Counted from the first letter of the stretch, positions 23,825-31,940 are shown. The stretch: DNA of 40,591 nucleotides from Candidatus Scalindua rubra (GCA_001723765.1 MAYW01000026.1:1-40591), one strand, 5' to 3'. A program made the numbers and translations. Notes: generated by a model from the sequence alone, not told the origin.

Positions 23825-24667
23825 ATGATGGTCGTGCCATATCAAAGGAAGGTGTTTGAAATATTAGAGGCACAGGCAAAGGCGGAGAATCGCAGGAGGT
23901 TTAAATACCCTCGATGGGTAACCAGGAAATCAGAGCCTTATGATCCCGTAGAAGTGGCCAGAATAACCGAAGGAGTCGTTTGTAAAAGTGTTAGAACCAC
24001 AATGGGTTCATCAATCTATTTACGCAAATATACTAACTTTTATGTTGCTAAAACCTATGGCAGGGCTGCAAATGCCTATACTGTTGGGTGTTGTTTAAGA
24101 TGTATCTTCTGCTCGGTTGAAAAGTCAAGGGATTTTCCAGAAAGGTATGGGGTCTTTTATACCCCCAGGGATGTAGTCCAAAGGCTTCTCCGTCTGGCCG
24201 AAGAGCGGGATACAGATAAATTGAAGATTTCCGGTGGAGAACCTACTATAGGAAAAGAACACCTCCTTTCTGTTTTAGACTTGCTTTCCGGGGCCGACTG
24301 CCAATTTATCCTGGAAACTAATGGAGTCCTCTTAGGGGCTTCGGCGGATTATATCGCCACCTTAAGGAGGTATGAGAACCTCCATGTGAGGGTCTCTTTA
24401 AAGGCAGGCAATGCTCAAGGTTTTGAGGAGAGAACAGGAGCCCTGGGGGAGTATTATATACTGCCCTTTATGGCCATAAAGAATCTAATGGATGCAGGAG
24501 TTGATTTCCACGTTGCCTCCATGAGTGATCCTGAAATTATGCATGGAGAAGAAAGATTAGACATGCTTAAGGAACTAAAAAATGTAGGATACAAAAAAGA
24601 TATAGAAGAAGAAAAGTTTATTCCTTATGACACAACTATGGTTCGCTTAAGAGCCGCTGGTAGATAA
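23825..24667 (+). CDS. radical SAM enzyme
   Basis: ATG 23825 (or 23828) follows AGAAAGGG; the frame is open from TTG 23768 but without support. The 280-residue product has the [4Fe-4S] ligands C89, C93 and C96 (CCLRCIFC) and the SAM-contact motif SGGEPT. It has no B12 domain. The N-terminal 80 residues are unlike common activases. Radical SAM proteins of this size modify peptides, tRNA or enzymes. The nearby short repetitive peptides make a peptide substrate conceivable, but this is not shown. Confidence 0.88.
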   Translation: MMVVPYQRKVFEILEAQAKAENRRRFKYPRWVTRKSEPYDPVEVARITEGVVCKSVRTTMGSSIYLRKYTNFYVAKTYGRAANAYTVGCCLRCIFCSVEKSRDFPERYGVFYTPRDVVQRLLRLAEERDTDKLKISGGEPTIGKEHLLSVLDLLSGADCQFILETNGVLLGASADYIATLRRYENLHVRVSLKAGNAQGFEERTGALGEYYILPFMAIKNLMDAGVDFHVASMSDPEIMHGEERLDMLKELKNVGYKKDIEEEKFIPYDTTMVRLRAAGR

Positions 24668-24919
24668 ATGAGCACATAACTTATGGAGCCTGAAAGGCGA
24701 CATAAGTTATGGGTGCGAATTTACCCCGCACCTTTAAGTTAACAAAATGCATTTATTTGCTGAAAAGGCCAAAGATAATAATTTCCATGTAGGTTATTCA
24801 ATAGAACAAAGAGTGCGGGGTTTAACTCAGACATACAATTTAGCTTTCCCGTCCTTTCATCTAAAGTAGATCAGGGGTAGGGTAAGAAAGGTCCGGGTTA
24901 GCGAAATTGTGTCTTCGTA
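24666..24919. repeat. cloverleaf-type intergenic element, copy 12 (with micro-ORF in loop)
   Basis: It starts AAATGAGCACATAACTTATG; the arm closes with CATAAGTTATGGGTGC. Arm 2 is ACCCCGCACCTTTAAG...AAAGAGTGCGGGGT with the loop shared with copy 4. Arm 3 is GACATACAATTTAGC...GTTAGCGAAATTGTGTC. A micro-ORF at 24747-24869 begins MHLFAEKAKDNNFHVGYSIE. Confidence 0.8.
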
Positions 24920-24930
24920 AAAGAAGAATC

Positions 24931-26304
24931 ATGTTCCAGAGTAAAAAAATTATTTTAATTGATCCACCCGATATGGTACCTGACCCTGACAAAGGCAAAC
25001 ATCTTCAGCAGGCTACTGAGATGCAAGAGGTATATCCACCCTTAGGTCTGGCATATATTGCTGCGGTTCTTCGTAAGAATGGGATAGATGTTGAAATAAT
25101 CGACGCCAGGTCCTGCGGCCTGACTTATGAAAAAGTAGTAGGAGTAGTTAAAGAGGAAAATGTTGTATTTGTGGGAATCTATGTAAACACCTCAAAGATT
25201 AAGAATAGCCTGTATCTTTCTAAGAGAATAAAAGAAATCAAGCCGAATATTATGATTATATTAGGAGGTCCTCATATCAACTTTGAGCATGAGGAAATCA
25301 TTAATAACCAGGCGGTTGATTTCTGCGTAAGGGGAGAAGGGGAATTTACTGCTCTCGAACTTATCAATACAGCCTGTAGCAATGGAGATCTCCGAGGAGT
25401 CAGGGGAATAACTTATAAAAGGGAAGGCCATGTAATTGTTAATCCGGACAGACCCTTTGTCAAAGACTTAGATGCAATATCATTCCCTGCCAGAGGTCTT
25501 TTGCCTAATCCTGTTTATGGAGGGGCATGGACTCAAGGCAAAAAATTCTCCTCAATGCTGGCAACAAGAGGCTGTCCTTATCTTTGCCAATTTTGCGATG
25601 CTCCAGCTATATGGGGGAGAAATCATAGGAGAAGGTCTGTAGAAAATGTCCTGGATGAGTTAGAGGAGATCTGCCGGAAGTTTGAGGTAAGGTATGTAAG
25701 ATTCATAGATGATCTTCTTGTGGCAAGCAGAGACTGGGGTATAAAATTGTGCAGGGGTATAGTTGAACGTGGCTTAGACAAAGTGCTGGTATGGAGCTGT
25801 GATGGTAGAGTTGGTATTATGACGGAGGAATTACTAAAAGAGATGAAAAATGCTAATTGTCAGATAATCTTTTATGGTATTGAGTTTGGAAATCAGAGGA
25901 TACTGGATCTTTGCAAAAAGGGCTTTAGGATTTCTCAGATCCGAGAGACCATAGATATGACCACAAGGGCCGGTATTTCCTCATACGGATATTTTATGAT
26001 GGGTTATCCTACAGAAACCGTTCAGACCATTGAGGATACAATCGCCCTGGCCAAGGACCTGGCCTTAAACCATGGGATGGATGGCGCAGGATTTTCCATA
26101 GTTACCCCATTTCCCGGAACTGGCCTTTACCAATACTGCAAAGAAAACAATCTCTTAAAAATTACCGATTGGAGCCAATATTCATATCAACTGGGAAGAG
26201 GTGTTATCAGGCTAAAAGATGTTACAGATGAGGAACTTAGTGATTTATACCACAAGGCTATTTATGAATTTCAATTTAAGGAACAGCTCCACCAATTTGT
26301 TTGA
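24931..26304 (+). CDS. B12-binding radical SAM protein (paralogue of 7896)
   Basis: ATG 24931 gives 457 residues; GTG 24907 in frame lies in repeat DNA. The cobalamin-binding part has PPLGLAYIAAVLRKNGIDVE and LGGPHINFEHEEI; the radical SAM core has C215, C219 and C222 (CPYLCQFC). It is similar to the 7896 gene along its whole length, including NPDRPF, FPARGLLPN and YFMMGYPTETVQT. Two copies that far apart in one cluster suggest two related substrates or steps. Reaction unknown. Confidence 0.9.
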   Translation: MFQSKKIILIDPPDMVPDPDKGKHLQQATEMQEVYPPLGLAYIAAVLRKNGIDVEIIDARSCGLTYEKVVGVVKEENVVFVGIYVNTSKIKNSLYLSKRIKEIKPNIMIILGGPHINFEHEEIINNQAVDFCVRGEGEFTALELINTACSNGDLRGVRGITYKREGHVIVNPDRPFVKDLDAISFPARGLLPNPVYGGAWTQGKKFSSMLATRGCPYLCQFCDAPAIWGRNHRRRSVENVLDELEEICRKFEVRYVRFIDDLLVASRDWGIKLCRGIVERGLDKVLVWSCDGRVGIMTEELLKEMKNANCQIIFYGIEFGNQRILDLCKKGFRISQIRETIDMTTRAGISSYGYFMMGYPTETVQTIEDTIALAKDLALNHGMDGAGFSIVTPFPGTGLYQYCKENNLLKITDWSQYSYQLGRGVIRLKDVTDEELSDLYHKAIYEFQFKEQLHQFV

Positions 26305-26915
26305 TACTTCGACGGCGTTCAAACCCCGACTTTTCAAGGCGGGGATAAAAAAGCGCCGCTCAGTATCAACCCTGAGCAAACCCCGTCGACTTCGACGGTG
26401 AGCTCAGCCGAACAGCCTTGAGGTCGGGGAAAGTCGAAGGGTTGATTATAACAAATGCACAGATTAACACAGCACAGCATAGCCGCAACCAAGTTTGAAG
26501 TGTCTTAAGTGAACTAAAGTGCCTAAAGTTAAAAAATTGTTTTTTACCACAACTTTAGATCACTTCAAACTTTAGGCACTTCAAACTTTTTATGAGATTA
26601 AAAAACTTTGCAAAAAAAACACGATGTTACAAGTTTGTAGTACAGACGATAAATAGAATAGAGAGTAGAAAGTTGAAAGTAGCGAGAAAAGAATAAAATT
26701 ATAAATTCCAAACTTGTGCTGAATTTATTTCAGTATAGGAATGGATATTTTGGTAATTGTAATTTCGGTATTGTGTATTGCCTGCCCCGTTAGATAGCAA
26801 GCATCTTACGGGGTGAATAATTTGTAGTTTGTATATTGTAATTTAAAAATCTCTCTACTCTCTACTTTCTACTCTCTACTTTGTTTCATATCTGTGTGAA
26901 GGAGCGAAATAACGA
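26305..26915. repeat. 611-bp gene-free spacer of nested inverted repeats
   Basis: 26310-26440 holds 'gacggcgttcaaaccccgac' type arms (ccccgactttt/aaggcggggat; ccccgtcgacttcgacgg; gaggtcggggaaagtcgaag). 26491-26591 has 'aagtttgaagtg' facing 'cacttcaaactt' twice. 26650-26880 is a family B unit flanked by 'agagtagaaagttg' and 'ctctctactctctac', with the hairpin CCCCGTTAGATAGC...ATCTTACGGGG at about 26783-26817. No gene or promoter is evident. Confidence 0.6.
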
Positions 26916-27824
26916 ATGGTAATGTATGGCCACAATAAGCTGGGTTGGAGCTATAGTTTAAGGATGGGATTTCAGAGTGCGACTAAGGGCAATTATGAGG
27001 ATAGCGTTAAATTTTACAAAGAGGCCCTGAAAGAGGAGCCAAAAAAAGCCATCATATACAATAACCTGGCTGATGCATATATGAATCTCGGACAACTTGA
27101 TCAGGCCGTGAGGTTCGCTAAAGAGGCAATCGCCAGACCTCAGGAACAGACGCTTTCGTATGTTACCCTCGCAGAAGTCTATAGGGATATGGGAGAACAT
27201 AAGCAGGCCATCGATTGCATATTAAAGGCATTGGAGATTTATGAAGAAGCGGTACCGCAATTAAAAGATATGCTTTTCGGGCCAATTGATGAGATTATGA
27301 AAAAGCTCCCCCCCCATCTGAAGCTGGAAGTAGCTTCTTGTAATTGGATAAGAACTATGTACCTGGTTAAATATATAAGGCATACCTACGAGATGGAAAA
27401 AAGTTACGTGGATAAAGGTGTCGCCTGGGAGGTGCTCCTTGATTTCAAGAAGAAGTCATTGAGCTCGATAGGAAGCAAATACCTGGCGGCTAAAAAGAAC
27501 CTGGGAATTAAAGGGAGCGACACTGCTGCTATTGCTAAAACCTGTGCCGCAGTGTCTTCAATTACGGGCAAGCAAAGGATTAAGATTATAGAAGAAGATG
27601 AATCACGGGCATTAATTCAGATATTCGCCTGTTGGGAATGCAGCGTGATCAAAAGTATGGAATTGGATAAAAGCGATGGGTGGATTAGCTGTTCCCATAT
27701 GTGCCAGGAGCACATAAATACAGTAGCTAAGGCAATCAACCCAAGGGCAAATTTCGTTTTTACTTCAACGCTCGCAGATGGGGATAAGTACTGCGAGGGT
27801 ACTGTTGAGATCAAGAGTTCATAG
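26916..27824 (+). CDS. TPR protein with ATC-hydrolase-like C-terminal domain
   Basis: This codes for 302 residues from ATG 26916 behind GAAGGAGCG. Three TPR motifs fill residues about 15-115 (GNYEDSVKFYKEALKEEPKK, LGQLDQAVRFAKEAI, MGEHKQAIDCILKALEI). The C-terminal half, with ACWECSVIKSMEL, SCSHMCQEHINTVAKAINPR and FTSTLADGDKYCEG, resembles the L-2-amino-thiazoline-4-carboxylic acid hydrolase domain family, where these cysteines and GDxYC are typical. Enzyme activity is uncertain. The domain pair is unusual. Confidence 0.72.
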   Translation: MVMYGHNKLGWSYSLRMGFQSATKGNYEDSVKFYKEALKEEPKKAIIYNNLADAYMNLGQLDQAVRFAKEAIARPQEQTLSYVTLAEVYRDMGEHKQAIDCILKALEIYEEAVPQLKDMLFGPIDEIMKKLPPHLKLEVASCNWIRTMYLVKYIRHTYEMEKSYVDKGVAWEVLLDFKKKSLSSIGSKYLAAKKNLGIKGSDTAAIAKTCAAVSSITGKQRIKIIEEDESRALIQIFACWECSVIKSMELDKSDGWISCSHMCQEHINTVAKAINPRANFVFTSTLADGDKYCEGTVEIKSS

Positions 27825-27944
27825 CGTGGCATATACTTTTTCTGAGATTAAAAAACTTACAAAAACTTGTCCTCATGTAAATGAGAAAAAAAAGTTTTTA
27901 CAGAGCTAAGCTCAGCTTTGCAGGGTAATACTATAGAGAAGAAC

Positions 27945-28466
27945 ATGCCTACACCTTATCAAAGACAGATACTCAAGATAATAGATGAAGAGGGGAAGGA
28001 TGGAAAATGTCGCATTTCTCTGGTGAATAAGCAAATGCTATTGGGAACAGATTATGTCAGAGGTCTCTTAGATTCTATGACCAGGTTTGGTTTGATTGAT
28101 TTTATAGGTTCAAGGCATGTGCGTCTTACACCTAAGGCCTTAAGAATCTTGGGAAAAGATATCAGTCAGGAGAGTGGGGTTCAAACAAAACAAAATCTGA
28201 CAGATTTCCAGATCCAGGTTTTAAAGGTAGTTAAGCAGTTGTGGAGTGCGGAAGCAAGGAAGATAGCTACTGTGATGGGAGTTTCTGTTGATTATGTGAG
28301 CAGCCTATGTGAGATACTTACAAAAGAGGGTTTTCTTCGTCGAGATGTTACAGGAGAATATAGCGTTACGGTTGAGGGATCAAGAAAAGCGGCGGTTGAT
28401 CGGCAAAGTCCCGTTAGAAGTGTAGAAGGATTAGATACCCACGGGCATGCCCGTGGCGCTTTCTAA
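27945..28466 (+). CDS. two-winged-helix protein with palindromic tail
   Basis: ATG 27945 starts 173 residues beginning MPTPYQRQILKIIDEEG; TTG 27918 upstream is less likely. Two winged-helix modules: LGTDYVRGLLDSMTRFGLID and VSVDYVSSLCEILTKEGFLR. Module 1 is nearly identical to the gene at 32901. The last 20 residues (SPVRSVEGLDTHGHARGAF) come from repeat DNA at 28410-28466, including the hairpin 'acccacgggcatgcccgtgg'. The element has therefore replaced the original C-terminus. Confidence 0.8.
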   Translation: MPTPYQRQILKIIDEEGKDGKCRISLVNKQMLLGTDYVRGLLDSMTRFGLIDFIGSRHVRLTPKALRILGKDISQESGVQTKQNLTDFQIQVLKVVKQLWSAEARKIATVMGVSVDYVSSLCEILTKEGFLRRDVTGEYSVTVEGSRKAAVDRQSPVRSVEGLDTHGHARGAF

Positions 28467-28525
28467 GCCCCCTCACCTTAGTCCTCTCCCCCGTGGGGAG
28501 AGGGAAAGGGTGGAGGGGACACAAG
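28410..28525. repeat. palindromic tail and CCCCTCACC hairpin
   Basis: 28410-28466 has CCCGTTAGAAG...CTTTCTAAGCCCC arms around CCACGGGCATGCCCGTGG. 28467-28520 repeats the CCCCTCACC...CCTCTCCCCCGTGGGGAGAGG...GGGTGGAGGGG hairpin seen at 14929-15009. Confidence 0.7.
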
Positions 28526-28592
28526 AGGAAAACAATGAACGTGGGATAAAGAAAAAATGTTTCAAATTGTGATAAGAAAGGAGTGATGTAAA

Positions 28593-29612
28593 ATGGCAGA
28601 CTTTAGAGGTATTTCAGAGGATATCGTGAATATGTACCACGAAAGGAAGGCGTTTGTAAGAGATTTGATAAAGGATGCTCAAAGCGAGAGCGCCGAAAGG
28701 AGGATTGACGTTGCGCAGTTAATTAAGGATTTTCATAAGGAGAATCAGGAGATAATTGAAGAATCTCACCAGCTAATAGAGGATATAAAAAAAGAGAATA
28801 AAGAGCTCATTGCTGAAGCCAAGCAAGAGGATAGGGAAAGAAGGGTGGAAGTCCCTAAGCTTATTGAAGAGTTCCATAAAGAAAATCAGGAGATAATTGA
28901 AGAATCTCACGAGCTAATAGAAGAGATTAAAAGAGAGAATAAGGAACTCATCGCTGAGGCTCAGAAAGAAGATGCTGAAAGGAGAGAAGAGGTCTTGTGC
29001 CTTTTAAGGGATTTTCAAAAAGAGAATAAGGAATTAAGAGCTGAAGCCAGGCAGGTGGTAGCTGAATTAGTTATGGAGAATAAGGAACTCATCGCTGAAG
29101 CCCAGAAAGAAGATGCAGAGAGAAGGGTTGAAGTTAAAAGTATGATAGGCGATTTTCATAGTGAGAATAAGGAGCTGAAGGCGGAGACCAGAAGGTTGCT
29201 AAAGGACATTCATAATGAGAATGCTGAACTCCGCTCTGAAGCTGAGAGGGAGGATAAAGAAAGGGCAATCGAAGTCGATAGATTGATTAAAGACTTTCAC
29301 GGGGAAAACAAGGAGCTAAAAGGGGAGACCCATCAACTTTTGGCTGACCTGGCAATAGAAAATAGAGAACTTGTTGTTGAATCTCAGAAGGAAGGCAGAG
29401 AAAGAGCATCTGAGGTAGCCAGGCTGATTACAGACTTTGCCAGGGAAAATCAGGACATAAAGGGGGAGACCCATCAGTTATTAAATGATCTGGCCAGGGA
29501 AAACAAAGAGATGATTGCTGAGTTTAAGAAAGAAAATAAAGAAAGGGCTGTTTCCTGGCAGGAATTTCTAACTATAGTAGCACAAAAGGGGTCGGGAAAA
29601 AAGCAAAAGTGA
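28593..29612 (+). CDS. coiled-coil protein with six 47-residue repeats, GvpC-like architecture
   Basis: This 339-residue protein starts at ATG 28593 behind AAAGGAGTGATG. After a 42-residue head come six tandem repeats of exactly 47 residues (residues about 43-324). The consensus is LIxDFHxENxExxxExHQLL, then xDLxxENKELIAEAQKEDxE, then RRxEVxx. Each begins with L/I-I-x-D/E-F, giving one aromatic per repeat. GvpC, the outer stiffening protein of gas vesicles, is also a helical tandem repeat with conserved aromatics (33 residues in cyanobacteria, longer in haloarchaea). Given the cluster I propose a GvpC analogue. No membrane segment is seen. The next gene overlaps its stop codon (GTGA). Confidence 0.88.
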   Translation: MADFRGISEDIVNMYHERKAFVRDLIKDAQSESAERRIDVAQLIKDFHKENQEIIEESHQLIEDIKKENKELIAEAKQEDRERRVEVPKLIEEFHKENQEIIEESHELIEEIKRENKELIAEAQKEDAERREEVLCLLRDFQKENKELRAEARQVVAELVMENKELIAEAQKEDAERRVEVKSMIGDFHSENKELKAETRRLLKDIHNENAELRSEAEREDKERAIEVDRLIKDFHGENKELKGETHQLLADLAIENRELVVESQKEGRERASEVARLITDFARENQDIKGETHQLLNDLARENKEMIAEFKKENKERAVSWQEFLTIVAQKGSGKKQK

Positions 29613-30001
29613 AAAATGAATCAAAATCCTTTTTGCTATCCAAACAAGCTTTTTCTTTGGTTATGGAGTATAAGTTCGGTCCAGCCTTAGAGAAGATAAA
29701 TCAGGCCATTGAACTCGACACCAATAATGCTTATGCTTATTGTACAAAGGCATTTATTTTAGGCGCAAATAAAAAATATGACCAATCCCTTGAGTTGTGT
29801 AAAAAGGCTTTGAAAATCAATAGCTTCACTGCAGAGGCATGGATGATAGCAGGTAATGACCTGGAGATGTTAGCCATTGATGAAGAGATAAATGGGAGTT
29901 TAGACATGGCCAAAGAATATCATAAATTGGCCAGGGGATTTTGGAAAGAAGCAAAATCGATTAGTCCGGATATTGTTCTTCCGTTTTTAACGAGGACATA
30001 A
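29609..30001 (+). CDS. TPR protein, paralogue 1
   Basis: The GTG at 29609 overlaps the preceding TGA, so translation is coupled to the repeat protein. The 130-residue product has two TPR units (EYKFGPALEKINQAIELDTN and NKKYDQSLELCKKALKINSF) and a helical tail (MAKEYHKLARGFWKEAKSIS). It is a close copy of the gene at 30158. The end FLTRT is contributed by the start of the structured element. It may tether the GvpC-like protein or a chaperone. Confidence 0.82.
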   Translation: MKNESKSFLLSKQAFSLVMEYKFGPALEKINQAIELDTNNAYAYCTKAFILGANKKYDQSLELCKKALKINSFTAEAWMIAGNDLEMLAIDEEINGSLDMAKEYHKLARGFWKEAKSISPDIVLPFLTRT

Positions 30002-30145
30002 GTTAGCGCGGTTCCAAAGGAACAAGCTAACTTATATGTCAGAGTTATCCCCCCTTCTTTGTTTTCACAAAGAAAACAGGGGGGTCAGATTCGCACTTGC
30101 AACCCACACACCCGGTAAACTGGGTGTGGGGTTGTGTGCTCATTT
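29988..30145. repeat. cloverleaf-type intergenic element, copy 13
   Basis: TAACGAGGACATAAGTTAGC pairs through GACATAAGTTAGC/GCTAACTTATATGTC, a flipped base pair relative to ACTTA/TAAGT copies. Arm 2 is CCCCCCTTCTTTG/CAAAGAAAACAGGGGGG. Arm 3 is GCAACCCACACACCC/GGGTGTGGGGTTGTG. It ends CTCATTT at 30139-30145 before GAGGAG. Confidence 0.85.
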
Positions 30146-30157
30146 GAGGAGAAAACA

Positions 30158-30655
30158 ATGCCATATACCAGAGGAAGATTTCATCTTAAAAGGGATTACA
30201 AGCCGCCTTTGGGTTTGGTAAAGAAGAGTCCCAAAGAGAAAGATAGTGATGTCTCTACAGATATCTCAGTTCGATTAAGACTTTCCACTCTATATTCTAA
30301 AATAGGATTACTCTTAGCCAGGCAGTATAAATATGACCAAGCCCTGGAGGGGATAAATAGAGCACTAAAACTTAACCCCGATAATATCGATGCCTATTGT
30401 ACGAAGGCATCTATATTGTGTGCAAAAGAAGAATATGAAGAATCAATAAAGTTATGTAAAAGAGCTTTACGCATTAATAAACATATGGCAGAAACTTGGA
30501 TAATACTGGGTAACAACTATAAGATGTTGGCCGTTGATGAAGAATTGAAAGGGAATCAAGATAAAGTCAGAGAATATCATGAATTAGCAAAAGACTATTG
30601 GGGAGAAGGGAAATCTATCAATCCTAATATTATTATTCCCTTTTTTGATGAATAA
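30158..30655 (+). CDS. TPR protein, paralogue 2
   Basis: ATG 30158 follows GAGGAGAAAAC and gives 165 residues. The leader MPYTRGRFHLKRDYK resembles the MTWxGGR...KxxYK leaders at 3595 and 4283. Two TPR units follow (YKYDQALEGINRALKLNPDN, KEEYEESIKLCKRALRINKH) and the same tail as paralogue 1 (REYHELAKDYWGEGKSINPN). The added leader may decide where it is placed or what it binds. Confidence 0.83.
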   Translation: MPYTRGRFHLKRDYKPPLGLVKKSPKEKDSDVSTDISVRLRLSTLYSKIGLLLARQYKYDQALEGINRALKLNPDNIDAYCTKASILCAKEEYEESIKLCKRALRINKHMAETWIILGNNYKMLAVDEELKGNQDKVREYHELAKDYWGEGKSINPNIIIPFFDE

Positions 30656-30671
30656 GTTTGGAGGGTAAATA

Positions 30672-30911
30672 ATGAGTGAATATTATACTCTTGAACACCT
30701 GACAAGGCAATCAGGCATGAATGTTACGGCGGTAAAATATTATCTAAATATTGGCTTGATAAAACCAGTAGGAGGACTGGGTAGTAAAGGCGGGGATTAT
30801 CAGTATTTTTTTGATGAAACTACCGTTAAGCGATTAAAGACCATCAAGAAGCTCAGAAGAAGCGATACTTCCATTCAACAGGTAATAGCTATGATGAGAA
30901 GGGAAGAATGA
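30672..30911 (+). CDS. MerR-type DNA-binding protein, short
   Basis: This codes for 79 residues from ATG 30672 behind TGGAGGGT. It has the MerR winged helix: YTLEHLTRQSGMNVTAVKYY, then LNIGLIKPVG and QYFFDETTVKRLKTIKKLRR. There is no effector domain. The neighbouring frame after the stop continues NEFIDELLESVEKRFSKCG up to about 30965, so one skipped base would lengthen the helix as in other MerR proteins; a frameshift is possible. It is a candidate regulator of this cluster. Confidence 0.8.
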   Translation: MSEYYTLEHLTRQSGMNVTAVKYYLNIGLIKPVGGLGSKGGDYQYFFDETTVKRLKTIKKLRRSDTSIQQVIAMMRREE

Positions 30912-30994
30912 ATTTATAGATGAGTTACTGGAATCGGTTGAAAAAAGATTCTCCAAATGTGGATAGATAAGGTTAAGTTAGAGAGGGATGCATA

Positions 30995-31399
30995 ATGGCT
31001 GTCACCAAGATACCAAAGTTTGTCCAGGACCGATTTAGAAATATCATACCAGAGACAATCAAGGAGATCACCAAAGGGATTTTTCGTGCGGAGGTTTTCC
31101 TTTTAGAACGGTCCGAAATGATTAGTGCACAATGTGTCTATTGGTCCGAAGAGGCATTTCTCACCCTCACTGTGGGAAAGTTTCGGTTTAGCGATTATCT
31201 CCAAGAATTCGAGTCTGAGTCTTATGAGCTCTCATTCGACGGATGGGGAACCAAGAGAACCGAGTGTTTTAATTCCCTTGAGAGCGCAGAATGGAAGGCG
31301 ATCGACATTTTAAGGGGCAAAAAGGTTGCATCAAATGATCAAAAGGGTCGATATTACCAGGATGACCCGGCTCAAAAGTACAGACGATGGACATCTTAA
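30995..31399 (+). CDS. unknown protein with C-terminal RRWT motif
   Basis: This codes for 134 residues from ATG 30995 behind GAGAGGG. It is mixed alpha/beta (FRAEVFLLERSEMISAQCVY, ESYELSFDGWGTKRTECFNS). The C-terminus AQKYRRWTS resembles the tails EERYKRWTKG (33218) and EKFERWTTG (15972). I do not recognise the body. The tail may be a docking signal shared by unrelated proteins. Confidence 0.68.
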   Translation: MAVTKIPKFVQDRFRNIIPETIKEITKGIFRAEVFLLERSEMISAQCVYWSEEAFLTLTVGKFRFSDYLQEFESESYELSFDGWGTKRTECFNSLESAEWKAIDILRGKKVASNDQKGRYYQDDPAQKYRRWTS

Positions 31400-31446
31400 A
31401 TGACCACACAACTTACGGAACATAATGAGCGTAAGTTGTGAGTGCA
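31398..31446. repeat. cloverleaf-type element, copy 14 (first arm only)
   Basis: AAATGACCACACAACTTACG pairs with CGTAAGTTGTGAGTG. The remaining arms are absent. Confidence 0.7.
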
Positions 31447-31938
31447 TAGTATAGGAATTTCCATTTTAAACCTTTTAGTTTAAATGTGTTGTGATAAATT
31501 GGCAGTCAGTTTTAAATGTAGAGAAAATAGGGAATGTAGAAAAGTATAACATTTAAAAAAAGTAATCACACAAAGACACAAAGAGCACAAAGGGTAAAAA
31601 CTATTATCTTTTGTTTTATTTTTTTAAATTTCGTTTTCTTAGCGATCTCTGTGTCTCTGTGTGAAATTTTATTACGTAACAAGAATTATAGCCTGCCCTG
31701 GTGCGATCCGCCCTGCGGTCTGGGCCAGGGACGGAGAACTCAAATAAAGTCAATCTTTGTGCTCTTTGTGTCTTTGTGTGAGGATTAGTAATTTAGAATT
31801 TTAAAGCCAGAACCAGGACAAGGAAAAAGAGTACAGGCGAACCCCGTTAGACTTCAGAGAGGGTTTAACAGGGGGATCTGGGTTAAGGAGATGTTTTTAG
31901 AAAAGGAAGTAGTTAGAATTGCAAGAAGAGGTCTAACG
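31447..31938. repeat. gene-free spacer with long inverted repeat
   Basis: 31447-31469 is a 23-base repeat (TAGTATAGGAATTTCC...) also exact at 39907-39929. 31564-31592 ('tcacacaaagacacaaagag' and more) is inverted at 31755-31781, with a second pair 'tctgtgtctctgtgtgaaat' inside. 31842-31941 is a CCCCGTTAGAC...GTCTAACGGGG element whose right arm holds the GTG start of the next gene. Confidence 0.7.
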
Positions 31939-31940
31939 GG

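Noticed and set aside
14365..26304. Classical RiPP cluster from HSTG peptides plus radical SAM enzymes
   Set aside because: No leader/core layout, no transporter or peptidase, and the enzymes are not next to the peptides; kept only as a weak possibility.
4175..26817. CRISPR array from repeated CCCCGTTAGA units
   Set aside because: Copies are scattered, of unequal spacing and palindromic in themselves; there are no spacer-like arrays or cas genes.
3867..31446. Intergenic elements as simple rho-independent terminators
   Set aside because: The stems are not followed by T-runs, elements have several arms, and they sit between genes that look co-transcribed.
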